A stretch of DNA of 64,000 bases from the NCBI RefSeq assembly GCF_900108335.1, contig NZ_FNVT01000020.1, positions 1 to 64,000 on the forward strand. The letters are read 5' to 3'. Positions 8,260-17,095 of the stretch are shown here, piece after piece. Origin of the DNA: Nonomuraea solani (GTDB lineage: Bacteria > Actinomycetota > Actinomycetes > Streptosporangiales > Streptosporangiaceae). The stretch's first letter is position 1. Each line of letters opens with the position of its first letter. A program made the translations under genes and the position numbers. A model generated the notes under the pieces. That model saw nothing but the letters and a program-made list of their open reading frames with translations, made no database searches and was not told the DNA's origin.

Positions 8260-8955
8260 CTATGCCGTGGCACGGCGGATGAGCCTGTACCCGCCGACCG
8301 CGAACGCGGCGGCCACCAGGACCGGCCAGCCGGCGAGCAGCGCCGTGGGGGACTGGTCGAGCAACCAGCGGCCGATCGCGTGCCATTGCCGGGTCCACGT
8401 GATCAGCGCGGCGGCCAGCCCGAGCGCTGTGAACGCCAAGGTGAGGCTGGCGAGGACGCCGGTGGTACCCCAGCGCAGGTGCAACGTGCCGAGCAGGATC
8501 CCGAGGTGGGTCACGACCAGCATGGGTACCGCGTACCCGAGCAGGAGCAGCACCGGGTTGGCGTCATCCATGAACGGCAGGCCGAAGAAGCGCATCCCCA
8601 TCCCCCAGTAGCCGGTGGCCTGTTCCACGGCGCGCAGCAGGCAGAGCACCAGCGCGTAGGCCAGCGACTGGACGACTGCGAGCAGCGACCAGGCCAGGTA
8701 GAACTCCCGGCGGGTCACGCTCATGCCCAGCGCGTACGGGAAGATCTGGGTGACCGAGACGGTGGCCATCCCGATCGCGACGCCCCACAGGCTGACCAGG
8801 CCGCCGGTGTTCGTCACGCCGTCGCCCGGGTCGTAGTTCGCCATGAAGGTCAACAGGTTGATGCCGAACGCGACGGCCATCATGCTCCACGTCCAGCCCA
8901 GGATCTGCGGCCAGGCCGGCATCTGGAGACGGGCCACCTGACGGATGCGGTTCAT
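8260..8955 (-). CDS. ABC-2-type transporter permease subunit
   Basis: A 231-residue integral membrane protein with about six hydrophobic segments (for example ILGWTWSMMAVAFGINLL, AVPMLVVTHLGILLG and TALLAGWPVLVAAAFAVGGY). Its start overlaps the stop of the ATPase gene by 4 bp (ATGA), showing translational coupling. With the upstream GntR and ATPase genes it forms a YtrA-type operon. In related operons such transporters respond to cell-envelope stress or antibiotics; the substrate here is unknown. Confidence 0.8.
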   Translation of the reverse strand: MNRIRQVARLQMPAWPQILGWTWSMMAVAFGINLLTFMANYDPGDGVTNTGGLVSLWGVAIGMATVSVTQIFPYALGMSVTRREFYLAWSLLAVVQSLAYALVLCLLRAVEQATGYWGMGMRFFGLPFMDDANPVLLLLGYAVPMLVVTHLGILLGTLHLRWGTTGVLASLTLAFTALGLAAALITWTRQWHAIGRWLLDQSPTALLAGWPVLVAAAFAVGGYRLIRRATA

Positions 8956-9857
8956 CGGGCGGCCTCCCGGTCCGCCGGCGCCGTTGTCGTCGGCGGTACG
9001 GTCAGGCGGACCACGAGTTGCTGCAACGACAGCGGCTCCAGCTCGACGTTCAGCTCCTGCGCGAGCGCCTTCGCGTGCGGTCCGAGCCCACCGAGGATGG
9101 TCGACCGGACCAGGCCGCTCAACCGCTCGCGGTGCAACTCGGTGCGTCCGGCGGCGAACCCGTCCACGGCCTCCGCCCGTCCGGTGGCCGCCACCGCCCG
9201 CCCGCGCAGGTCGTCGGCGTCCTCATCGAGCAGCAGCCGGCCACGGTCGATGAGCAGCACCCGCTCGACCAGATCGCTCACCTCATCAATGAGGTGGGTG
9301 GACAGCACCACGGTGCGGGGATGCCCGGCGTAGTCGGCGAGCAGGCGGTCGTAGAAAAGCTGCCGGGCGGCCGGGTCGAGCCCGAGGTACGGCTCGTCGA
9401 AGAACGTCAGGGGCGCCCGCGCGGCCAGCCCGACGGTCACGCCGAGGGCCGACAGCATGCCCCGCGAGAGCCTGCGGACCAGCCGCCCGGCCGGTAGCTG
9501 GAAGTCCGCGGCGAGGCCGTGCGCGAACGTGTCGTCCCAGTTCGCAAACAGCCGGCGTGCGGTGCGAAAGACATGGCGCACGGTGTAGACGTTGGGGTAG
9601 AGCTGGCTCTCCCGGACGAAACAGACCTTCGACAGGACGGCCGGGTTCTCCACCGGCGGCGCGTCGAAGACCGACACGTTCCCCGACGACGCGAACGCCT
9701 GCCCGGTGAGGATCTGCATCAGGGTGGTCTTGCCCGCCCCGTTGCGCCCGAGCAGGCCGTAGATCGTGTGCTCGGCCAGCGCGAAGCTCACGTCGTCGAG
9801 CGCCGTGACGTCACCAAAGCGCTTGGTCACCCCGTGTGCGGTTACCACCGCCGTCAT
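8952..9857 (-). CDS. ABC transporter ATP-binding protein
   Basis: A 301-residue nucleotide-binding subunit. Walker A is GRNGAGKTT (37-45), the signature region reads RRLSRGM rather than LSGGQ, Walker B is PLTFFDEPYLGLD, and the H-loop is VLSTHLIDEV. The C-terminal ~80 residues are an extension usual in ABC-2-type ATPases. It overlaps the GntR gene by 4 bp upstream and the permease gene by 4 bp downstream, so the three are made as one coupled operon. Energises the permease encoded next to it. Confidence 0.9.
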   Translation of the reverse strand: MTAVVTAHGVTKRFGDVTALDDVSFALAEHTIYGLLGRNGAGKTTLMQILTGQAFASSGNVSVFDAPPVENPAVLSKVCFVRESQLYPNVYTVRHVFRTARRLFANWDDTFAHGLAADFQLPAGRLVRRLSRGMLSALGVTVGLAARAPLTFFDEPYLGLDPAARQLFYDRLLADYAGHPRTVVLSTHLIDEVSDLVERVLLIDRGRLLLDEDADDLRGRAVAATGRAEAVDGFAAGRTELHRERLSGLVRSTILGGLGPHAKALAQELNVELEPLSLQQLVVRLTVPPTTTAPADREAAR

Positions 9858-10228
9858 CCCAGGTCCCTCCCGACAACCGCACCGAATGAATCGATCATCT
9901 TCATCAGCTCGTCGTGGCCGATACCGAGCTTGCGGGCCTCGGCGAGCAGGGGTTCCACGTACTGTTCGGCGAACCGTTCCCGTCGCCGCTCGCGCAGCCT
10001 GGCCCGGGCGCCACCGGCGACGAACATGCCGATGCCGCGTCGCTTGTAGAGCGTTCCCTCCGACACGAGCTGGTTGACGCCCTTGGCCGCGGTGGCCGGG
10101 TTGATCCGGTGAAAGGCGGCAAGCTCGTTGGTGGACGGGACCTGGGCCTCCTCCACCAGCGACCCGTCGATGATCGAGTTCTCGATCAGCTCGGCGATCT
10201 GAAGGAAGATCGGTCGGTCGTGGTCCAT
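9854..10228 (-). CDS. GntR-family regulator, YtrA subfamily
   Basis: A 124-residue protein, the short length typical of YtrA-type GntR regulators. The winged helix-turn-helix starts PIFLQIAELIENSIIDGSL and includes VPSTNELAAFHRINPATAAK. Only a short helical tail (about 75-124) follows, not a full ligand domain. It is first in the operon with the ATPase and permease, and a near-palindromic operator overlaps its promoter, so it probably represses its own transporter operon until a membrane-active signal is present. Confidence 0.88.
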   Translation of the reverse strand: MDHDRPIFLQIAELIENSIIDGSLVEEAQVPSTNELAAFHRINPATAAKGVNQLVSEGTLYKRRGIGMFVAGGARARLRERRRERFAEQYVEPLLAEARKLGIGHDELMKMIDSFGAVVGRDLG

Positions 10229-10249
10229 CGTTGGCTTAGCCGCCCAACT

Positions 10250-10299
10250 GGTTAGCTACATGTGTAAGTAACCATGCAACCTTGCGACGCGGCTGTCAA
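10250..10299 (-). promoter_or_regulatory. Promoter and operator of the GntR-ABC operon
   Basis: On the minus strand TTGACA (10294-10299) stands 17 bp from CATGGT (10271-10276), a plausible -35/-10 pair. Overlapping and following it, 10250-10273 is an interrupted 24-bp inverted repeat with ends GGTTA and TAACC around a central CATG. Position and form fit a YtrA-type operator blocking RNA polymerase. Confidence 0.6.
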
Positions 10300-10830
10300 G
10301 CCGCCCGGGCGTCCCGCGACCTCAGCCGGCGGCGGCGCCGGGACCCGTTTCCCGCTCAGGAAAAGGCTGCTCATGACCGCCAGAATGGAGGGCTGACGCA
10401 GCGTCAAGGTCAAGCCCACAGGGCAGATTCGATTCGTCTGCGTACGCCGATCGTCCGGGCCCGGCGCCGTCCTGCCAGGGGCGCGCACCGCCCTACCACG
10501 ATCATGAAGCTAGTCCGGGTTGCCCGCCTCCGGAGCTTGCGCAGCGCCGCCGAGCGAAAGGCGCTTGGCCACATCGTCGGCGCTGCGCACCGAGCAGACG
10601 GCGGACCGCGTGACGTGCTCGCGGGTCGTTCAGCCGATGGAGCTGCACGATCCTCCCTGAGTGGCTGTCTCGAGTCCTCAGTCACCAGCCCGATGGATCA
10701 TGAAAGTCGGACCACTCCGCCGGAACGAACAGGCATTCGCGTGGGAGGCGCTCAACTCTGCAGGCTTCCTTCATCCCACCAATACGAGAAGATCAACGGC
10801 TGTCATCTTCCCGACCGCGAGGGATGCATC
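10300..10830. other. Intergenic region with an orphan MerR-like operator
   Basis: No convincing gene is seen in this 530-bp stretch. At 10394-10406 lies a perfect palindrome TGACGCAGCGTCA, next to TTGACC (minus strand, 10408-10413). This closely resembles the MerR promoter palindrome at 60343-60357. Reading leftward from it, only a 41-codon frame follows, overlapping the GntR promoter. It looks like the remains of a MerR-controlled promoter whose gene has been lost. Confidence 0.35.
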
Positions 10831-11028
10831 TTGAACCGTCACCGCAATCTCTACCTGCTGCCGCTCTTAGCCGGGTGGGTCATCCTGCTGCTGGGTGACT
10901 GCGCGGCCATGGCAGGCCAGGCCGGGCCGCAGAACGGAACCATGTTCGTCGTCCTGCTGTCGACGCTCGTCCTGGCATGCATGATCACCGCAGCGGTGAT
11001 GGTGATCGTGGAGCGGTGGCCGCGCTAG
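10831..11028 (+). CDS. Small membrane protein
   Basis: A 65-residue frame from TTG 10831, with GAGGG about eight bases upstream. It encodes two hydrophobic helices: LYLLPLLAGWVILLLGDCAA and TMFVVLLSTLVLACMITAAV, ending in a basic ERWPR. The same frame stays open far upstream, but that part is arginine-rich with no hydrophobic pattern and is likely non-coding. No family was recognised. The hydropathy pattern is the main evidence. Confidence 0.45.
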   Translation: MNRHRNLYLLPLLAGWVILLLGDCAAMAGQAGPQNGTMFVVLLSTLVLACMITAAVMVIVERWPR

Positions 11029-11072
11029 TGCCGGTGCGGACTCCCACGTGATGGTTGAGTTAGAGGACGGAA

Positions 11073-12518
11073 TCATTCTTCAAGAAGGCCCTCGCTCAGG
11101 GGCGCCGTCACGGTCGACGGGGTCTCCGAGATCATTGAGCAGGCCCTGCAGCCGGCGGGCGGTGGCGCTGTGGCGAGCTCAAGCTCGGTCTTGAAGAAGT
11201 TGGTCTTCAGCCAGTGAACCGCTTCCTCGGGCAGGACGCCGGACTTCACGTCGAGCGCGGCCGGTCCGGCGATGACCGCGCCGGGGACCAGGACGGACTT
11301 GTGGTCGCGCAGGACTTCCTGGTCGCTGATCTGGGTGTAGACGAGTGCCTCGGAGACCGAGGAGTGGCCGAGCACCTTCATGATGGTGTGCAGCTTGGCG
11401 CCGCGCTCGGCGGGCTGGGTGCCGACGGTGTGCCGGAAGCGGCGGGCGGAGATGGTGCCCCGGACGCCGGGGCCGTTCTTCTTGCGGCCCGGGTCGACCA
11501 GCCCGACCTGGATGCAGGCTTGCTGGATCGGGGTGTTGAACAGGTAGTACAGCGACAGCAGCTTGCCGTGGTTCATGAACAGGTAGTGGACCTGCTCACC
11601 GGTGCGGGGGTCGGTGAAGGGGCGCTCCGGGCCGTTCTGGCGTAGCTCGATGAGCGTCTGGAGCGCGTCGGCGGCGTCCTGGTGAAGCGGGACCATCCGT
11701 TCCTTGTAGGTCTTGCGGCCGGGCAGCCGCAGCCGCGGGGTTCCGTCCGGGTAGTGGTCCAGGCAGTCGACCGGCAGGTGCCGGATCTCGTCGCGACGGG
11801 CTCCGGACCAGCGGGCGATCAGCAGTGCCGCATGCTGGAACGGGCAGGTGATCTGGTTGATGACGGGCATAACCAGATCGAGTTCGTGGTCGGGGATGAA
11901 GCGCGGGATTCCGCTGTTGCGTCCTGGGCGCATCGCGCGGGGGATGGGTGCGAAGCCGGGGACGTCGTCATACTCCCACGCTGAGGCGTCCCGGAACATG
12001 AGCGACAGCGCGGAGATGCGCTGGTTGCGAGTGACCGGGCCCAGCGGCTTGCCGGTCTTCTCGGCGGGGGTCTGCGCCAGCGACTCCGCCCAGGCCAGGC
12101 AGTGGTCGCGAGTGACGTCGGCATAGGAGACGATGCCGGGATGGTGTTCGGTGATCCACTCGCCGAACTTGCGCAGGGCGATTTCCAGCTTCTCCACCGT
12201 CAGTGGCGCGTCGGTGAGCCGCCGGGCTGCCAGCCACTTGTCCGCCACTGCCTGCATCCGTGGTGGCAGCACCAGTGGCGGCTTCCAGGACGGCATCAGC
12301 TTGCGGGGCTGGGTGGCGATCTGTCCGCGGTGGAACAGCACCACCTGTAACTGGTGCAGATGGGTGATCCACTGCTTGGCGGCGTTGGTGTCGGCGAAGA
12401 TTTTCTCGCAACCCGCCACGTTCAGCGCGTCAGTCTGTCCATCCAGGTTCTGTGACGTGCTGGAGATTCGGGCGCAGCCGATGCGCTGACCGGCGAGGGG
12501 GCGCACAGGCAGGCTCAC
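11073..12518 (-). pseudogene. Chimeric recombinase: resolvase N-terminus fused to tyrosine integrase
   Basis: The first ~45 residues are the start of a serine resolvase (GQRIGCARISSTSQNLDGQ, with the Ser motif) ending near KIFADT. They then join in frame to a tyrosine recombinase: SAM-like core-binding domain (about 85-190) and catalytic domain with ARWSGARRDEIR, the Lys of KTYKERMVPL, RRFRHTVGT, VLGHSS and the ALVYTQ tyrosine. The usual HRFRHT box reads RRFRHT, so one catalytic histidine is arginine. After FFKTELEL the normal cysteine-containing tail is missing; another frame downstream reads ARRLQGLLNDLGDPVDRDGA, suggesting a deletion with frame change. Activity is doubtful. Confidence 0.75.
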
Positions 12519-12998
12519 AAGCTCGATCGTGTATCGAAACCCGGCTGCGTGACGGGATGTTTCGCAACATTGATTCCGGACTGAGTTCTGCCACTAGTCG
12601 ATCTTGTCCGTTACTGAGGACTTCCGGACACGAAGATCACCATCGCCAGGCGTCACCAACCAGCCGATCCACCCCCGAAACCATGATCACAAGTGAGCTG
12701 CGCCGGAACGGAAACGTACGCTGACGACCCCACGCAGGCCCCGTCCGGCACCTGCCCCGGCCTGCGGGAAGGCGCTTGCCGTACGAAACGGTTCCACTGC
12801 AGGTCCACCCCCGAGACCGCGCGAACATGGAGCTGGGTGAGGGTCAGTCGGTGGTTGACCGCCACGGTGCGTGGGGCTCGGTACGGCGGGCGTCGGCGCG
12901 GACGCTCAGGGCGTAGATGGGACGGTCGTTGCGGGCTCGGTGCCGAGGTAGAGGTGGCCGGTCAGATGGCACCAGGCCGGAGAGCTGATCTTGTCCCC
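12519..12998. other. Intergenic region, no recognisable gene
   Basis: About 480 bp between the chimeric recombinase and the TetR terminator. The first 150 bp are less GC-rich and contain GTCCGTTACTGAGGAC and CTTCCGGACAC. The latter resembles, in inverse orientation, the TGTCCGGAAAGTCC beside the resolvase at 442-1026. This may be a decayed res-like site. The rest shows no convincing reading frame. Confidence 0.3.
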
Positions 12999-13021
12999 CC
13001 TGCCCCGTGTCCGGGGGCAGG
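12999..13021 (-). terminator. Hairpin after the TetR gene
   Basis: Arms CCTGCCCC and GGGGCAGG (8 bp) flank a 7-base loop. The hairpin begins directly after the TetR stop codon at 13022-13024 on the minus strand. Confidence 0.55.
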
Positions 13022-13621
13022 TCACGTACCCCTGAACAGCCGGTCCAGATGCACGTCGATCGCGGCGAGCGCGTCCTGGGGCTCAATCACGTCGAGTTCG
13101 ATCAGTGAGGTGAAGCCGGTGAGGGCGAGGAGCAGGTTGGTCTCGGTCGCCGGGTCGCGACCGGAGTCGATGTGCCCGTCGGCGATCGCCTGGCGGACCA
13201 ACTGCTCGACGAGGGCCCGCCCTTGGACGAGGCCGCGGCGCGCCTGCTCGTGCACGGCCTCGTCGTGCAGCGCCTCCAGGACGTAGGCGGCGCTCATCCG
13301 GCTGGTCGCGCGGGCGTCGGCATGCAGGGGGAGCATTTCCGCGATCGTCAGTCGCAGCACGTCACGGGGGTGCGGACGGTCACCGAGCTTTTCGAGCCCC
13401 TGGTGTACGCGTACCGAGGTCTGCTCGGACGCGAAGTCCATGGCGAAGGAGATCATGGCGGTCCGGGAGGCGAAGTAGTGCTGCAGTTGCCCGAGTGACA
13501 TGCCCGCCTCCTGCGCCACCACGCGCATCGTCAGCTGTGTGACGCCGCGCTGCTCCACCACCCGCCACAGTGCGCGGGCGATCGCTTCGCGGCGTCCGCG
13601 GTGATCCACCTGTTTCGGCAT
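13022..13621 (-). CDS. TetR-family regulator
   Basis: A 199-residue protein. The N-terminal HTH is REAIARALWRVVEQRGVTQL followed by VAQEAGMSLGQLQHYFASR. The C-terminal effector domain (about 75-199) is BetI/TetR_C_6-like. ATG 13619-13621 is chosen, with GGAAGGGG upstream; upstream in-frame ATGs would run into the divergent promoter. It is divergent from a carboxylesterase gene, with 97 bp between starts, and probably controls it. Confidence 0.87.
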   Translation of the reverse strand: MPKQVDHRGRREAIARALWRVVEQRGVTQLTMRVVAQEAGMSLGQLQHYFASRTAMISFAMDFASEQTSVRVHQGLEKLGDRPHPRDVLRLTIAEMLPLHADARATSRMSAAYVLEALHDEAVHEQARRGLVQGRALVEQLVRQAIADGHIDSGRDPATETNLLLALTGFTSLIELDVIEPQDALAAIDVHLDRLFRGT

Positions 13622-13639
13622 CGCCGGCCCCTTCCTCGT

Positions 13640-13718
13640 ACCCCGAGACTGTTCCAATACGATTGACATAATACACCTGACCCATAATCCTGGGTTCCAC
13701 TCGAGGGAAGGAATCGTC
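13640..13718 (+). promoter_or_regulatory. Esterase/TetR divergent promoter region
   Basis: TTGACA (about 13664) is followed after 17 bp by AATCCT, a plausible promoter for the esterase. The surrounding stretch is unusually AT-rich (GATTGACATAATACACC) and lies between the two starts, where a TetR dimer would bind. I see no clean palindrome. Confidence 0.4.
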
Positions 13719-15209
13719 ATGTCCGAGCAGCCAAAGGTACGGACCACGGAAGGCGTGGTGCAGGGGCGCCGGCGGCAGGGGCACGCGGTGTTCCGCGGCA
13801 TCCCCTACGCCCAGCCCCCGGTCGGAGCGCTCCGCTTCGCCGCGCCCGCGCCGCCGCACCGCTGGGAGGGGACGAGGCAGGCGGTCGAGTTCGGCCCCGT
13901 GGTGCCGCTGTCCCTGCCGATCGACGTGCCCCCACAGGGCACCGACTGGCTGACGCTCAACGTCGGCACTCCCGATCCCGGCGCGGCGGGACTGCCGGTG
14001 CTGGTGTGGATCCCCGTGGGCGGCTACCTCGCGGCGGCGTCGAGCGACCCGATGTTCGACCCGGCAGCGCTGGCCGAGGCGGGACTCGTCGTGGTGACCA
14101 TCAACTGCCGCGTGGGCGCGGAGGGTTTCGCGTTCCTCGACGACGCGCCGCCCAACCGCGGATTCCTCGACCAGATCGCGGCGCTGGAGTGGGTGCAGCG
14201 CAACATCGCCGCCTTCGGAGGCGACCCCGGCCGGGTCACCGTAGCCGGGGTGTCCGCCGGGGCGGGGTCGGTCGCCGCCCTGCTGACGATGAAGCCGGCG
14301 CGCGGACTGTTCCGGCGGGCCATCGCCCACTCGGTGCCGGGGCTGCACAGCACCCCCGCGCTGGCACGGCAGGTCACCGCCGCGTTCGCGGACCGGCTCG
14401 GCGCGGCGGCCCCCACCGCCGAGGCCCTGCGCGACATCGACCCATGGCACCTGGCCGCCGAGCTCACCTCCTTCAACGCCGGCCTCCACGCGCACCGGGA
14501 GAGCTGGGGACGCCTCACGGAGACCGGCACCGCGCTGTGCCCCGTCGTCGACGGCGAGGTCCTCCCGGAAACGCCCTGGCCCGCGCTGACCGGCGCGCGC
14601 GCGAGCGGGACCGAACTGCTGGTCGGCCACACCCGGGACGAATTCCGGTACTTCAGCGTCATGAGCGGACGGTACGGCACCTTCACCGAGGAGGACGCCC
14701 ACGCAGCCCTGGAACTGCACGCCCCGCAGCCTGACGGCGCGCGGGCCTACCGTGCCGCGTTCCCGCAGGCAGGCCCGGAGGAGCTGGTGGAGACGGTGTA
14801 CTCCGACGCCCTCTTCCGCATGCCGTCACAGAAGCTGGCCGAGGCGAACGCCGCAGCCGGCGGCACCTCGTACCTGTTCGAACTGTGCTGGGTCGCCCCG
14901 GCCCTCGGCGGCATCCTGGGCGCCTGCCACAGCCTCGACGTGCCCCTGGCGTTCGGCACGCTGGACAGCCCCGTCGGCACCCAGCTCATCGGCGAGGAGC
15001 CCTCTCCCGAGGCAGTCGCGCTCTCCCGCGAACTCCAGGAGGCATGGGTCCGCTTCGTCACCACCGGCGACGCGGGCTGGTCCGCCCACCGGCCCGGCGG
15101 GCACCTCACCCGCGTCCTGGACACCGAGTCGAAGACTCTGCCCTACCCCGAACAGGCATCCCGCCAGATCTGGGAAGGCCACTCGCCCGCCCCCTTCGAT
15201 CTGTCGTAA
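13719..15209 (+). CDS. Type B carboxylesterase/para-nitrobenzyl esterase-like
   Basis: A 496-residue esterase of normal family length. The opening TTEGVVQGRRRQGHAVFRGI and YAQPPVGALRF is typical. The nucleophile elbow is GVSAGAG (Ser about 179; usually GESAGG), the acid probably lies in LLVGHTRDEF and the histidine in GACHSLDVPLAF. The oxyanion region is odd: families have W-x-H-G-G, here WIPVGGYL, so the expected His is replaced. The enzyme may still hydrolyse esters or lactones but the change suggests altered catalysis. GGAAGG lies before ATG 13719. It is divergent from a TetR gene. Confidence 0.85.
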   Translation: MSEQPKVRTTEGVVQGRRRQGHAVFRGIPYAQPPVGALRFAAPAPPHRWEGTRQAVEFGPVVPLSLPIDVPPQGTDWLTLNVGTPDPGAAGLPVLVWIPVGGYLAAASSDPMFDPAALAEAGLVVVTINCRVGAEGFAFLDDAPPNRGFLDQIAALEWVQRNIAAFGGDPGRVTVAGVSAGAGSVAALLTMKPARGLFRRAIAHSVPGLHSTPALARQVTAAFADRLGAAAPTAEALRDIDPWHLAAELTSFNAGLHAHRESWGRLTETGTALCPVVDGEVLPETPWPALTGARASGTELLVGHTRDEFRYFSVMSGRYGTFTEEDAHAALELHAPQPDGARAYRAAFPQAGPEELVETVYSDALFRMPSQKLAEANAAAGGTSYLFELCWVAPALGGILGACHSLDVPLAFGTLDSPVGTQLIGEEPSPEAVALSRELQEAWVRFVTTGDAGWSAHRPGGHLTRVLDTESKTLPYPEQASRQIWEGHSPAPFDLS

Positions 15210-15610
15210 TCGCCCTGGACCAGCAGCGCCGGCTCACCATGGTCAACGACATGGGCCGCACGCTGCTGGACCTGCCCGAGCACTGCGTCGGCATGACCCT
15301 GCCCGCGCTCGGCATCCGCGACCGCCTGTACGACGTGCTGACCGGCGCCGGCGAGGCCCGCGAGTTCGCCAACCAGCTCCACGTCATCTCCGGTCTGATC
15401 CAGGTCAAGGAGCACGACGAGGTCGTCCGCTACATCCGGGCCATCCGCAAGCACCGCGAATCCCTCGACCTGAACCTGAGCAGCCGCATCGGCGACACCT
15501 CGGTGGCGGCGCTGCTGATGGCCAAATCCTCGCTCGCCACCGAACGCCGCGTCGAACTGCATCACGTCGGCGACATCGCCCGCTCCGTGCTGCTCCGGCC
15601 CGGGGGCGGC
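15203..15610 (+). pseudogene. Internally deleted CitA/DcuS-type sensor kinase remnant
   Basis: This open frame overlaps the esterase 3' end and has no start. It begins inside a PAS domain (VIALDQQRRLTMVND, LPEHCVGMTLPALG, VLTGAG). It then jumps straight to the dimerisation helix of a CitA-type kinase (REFANQLHVISGLIQVKEHDEVVRYI). MAKSSLATERRVELH follows, after which similarity ends near 15600. The periplasmic sensor and membrane segments, the linker and the ATPase domain are all missing. No partner response regulator is nearby. It is a fragment left by at least two deletions. Confidence 0.7.
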
Positions 15611-15637
15611 CGGCAGGTACTGCGTGCTTTGAAAGGT

Positions 15638-16060
15638 TCAGGCGGACAGGCGGCGGGCGATGGCCGGGATCACGATCGCGGCGGCGACCACGTGCGTCAG
15701 CATCAGCAGCACCCTCGTGGCCGGGGCCGCGTCCACGAGCAGATCCGGCACCAGCGACAACACGGTGAGCGCCACGGTGGTTCGGGCGAATACCGTGCGC
15801 GGGCGGCGAACCGAGCGGGCCAGCACCAGTGCCAGCACCAACCCCACCGCGGAGAAGATGACGGTCAGTACGGCGAACCCGGGCACCGGAATCGGCGCGC
15901 CGCCGACAACCAGGCTGATCCCGGCGAGCTCGCCCACCGCGGCGACGGTCGCGGTCGCCGCGCCGGCGACCACCGCGGCGATCAAGCCACCGATGACCAG
16001 CGGCTGCGCGGAAGATGGGGTAGCGGTGGCGGTCACGTCTTCGTGGATGTTCTGCGCCAT
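15638..16060 (-). CDS. DUF6069-like four-helix membrane protein
   Basis: A 140-residue protein with four predicted helices: LVIGGLIAAVVAGAATATVA, VLTVIFSAVGLVLALVLA, TVALTVLSLVPDLLV and VLLMLTHVVAAAIVIPAIA. This matches actinobacterial DUF6069 proteins, whose function is unknown. A hydrophilic N-terminus precedes the first helix; no signal peptide is cut. AAAGG stands about eight bases before ATG 16058-16060. It is the last of several minus-strand genes; the gap of 215 bp to the next upstream gene argues for its own promoter. Confidence 0.7.
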   Translation of the reverse strand: MAQNIHEDVTATATPSSAQPLVIGGLIAAVVAGAATATVAAVGELAGISLVVGGAPIPVPGFAVLTVIFSAVGLVLALVLARSVRRPRTVFARTTVALTVLSLVPDLLVDAAPATRVLLMLTHVVAAAIVIPAIARRLSA

Positions 16061-16275
16061 TTTGATGCCTTTCGGAGGAGAACTATTCGGACGGTCAGGC
16101 CCGGGTCGCTTTGGAGCTGTGGCACTCGGATGCGCGGCCTTCCCGGGCCGGGGGCGGCGTACCCGTATCGCGTCCCATCACGGCGGTGAAATGGGTGCGG
16201 TCGGTGGTGTTCCCGGCCCGTGAGGTGAAGGGAGCGGACGCCTCAGGACATCGCAGGGGAGGGCCGTCGTGGTTC

Positions 16276-16836
16276 CTAGGCTTCTGCGACGGGGTGATAG
16301 CGCACATCGATCTCGGCGAAGGGTTGTGAGCCGTGGGCATGTCGCAGCCGGATCGGCCGGCCGCCGGGGTTGTCGAAGAGCCGGATGCCGTCACCGAGCA
16401 GGATGGGGGCGATGTGCAGGTCGATTTCATCGATCAGGCCGCGTTCGAGTAGTTGGCGGCCGATCGTCGGGGAGAGGACTTCGAGGTTCTTGCCCCCGGC
16501 GGCCTCCAGGCCGATGCGTACGGCCTCGGCCACGTCGCAGTTCAGGAACGTGACGCCGTCGGCGGGCGTGGCGTCTTCGGGGTGGTGGGTGAGCACGAAG
16601 ATCGGGCCGTTCCAGTCCTCGCTGTAGGGCCGGGCGCCCGGGTCGCGGTCCCAGCCGTTCCGCCCGCCCAGGACCGCGCCGGTGGTCTTGATGTACTCCT
16701 GTTCCACGCCGTCGCGGCCGGTGACCCCGGCCAGCCAGTCCATGGCGTGGTTCGGGCCCGCCACGAACCCGTCCAGCGACATGCTGAAGTGAAGGAGCAC
16801 TTTGCCGCCTGCGGTCTGCGGCTCGGGGTGGTTCAT
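16276..16836 (-). CDS. Dihydrofolate reductase-fold (RibD C-terminal-like) protein
   Basis: A 186-residue protein of the RibD-C/DHFR-like family. It shows VLLHFSMSLDGFVAGPN near the N-terminus, then the GAVLGGRNGWD motif, PIFVLTHHPED, and the closing LIDEIDLHIAPILLGDGIRLF. Members are presumed NAD(P)H-dependent reductases; few have known substrates. The start at ATG 16834-16836 follows AGGAGG seven bases upstream, so the longer frame is rejected. No neighbour indicates a pathway. Confidence 0.85.
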   Translation of the reverse strand: MNHPEPQTAGGKVLLHFSMSLDGFVAGPNHAMDWLAGVTGRDGVEQEYIKTTGAVLGGRNGWDRDPGARPYSEDWNGPIFVLTHHPEDATPADGVTFLNCDVAEAVRIGLEAAGGKNLEVLSPTIGRQLLERGLIDEIDLHIAPILLGDGIRLFDNPGGRPIRLRHAHGSQPFAEIDVRYHPVAEA

Positions 16837-17095
16837 GGTGTCGCCTCCTGCGATCTGCTTGCGTTCTGTGACTTTGTCGAAGAGAGATGGATCCCGCCTG
16901 CCGCTCGGCCAGAGTCGCGCATCGATGACGTCGCCCAAGCGTCCGCCCGTGAGGCGAGGCGCGCTGCTCCGCAGAGAGCAATTTTCCGCTGACCGGCCCG
17001 ACCATCCTGGAGAACGTCGTGCCGCCGCCCCAGATCCCGACCGGCGACCCGCGTGTACCGGTTGTGTCGCATACCGATCCCCGGTGGCGCTCGCT

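Noticed and set aside
10282..10830. Upstream part of the plus-strand frame leading into the small membrane protein
   Set aside because: Arg-rich without hydrophobic pattern and crosses the GntR promoter region; only the C-terminal 65 residues look coding.
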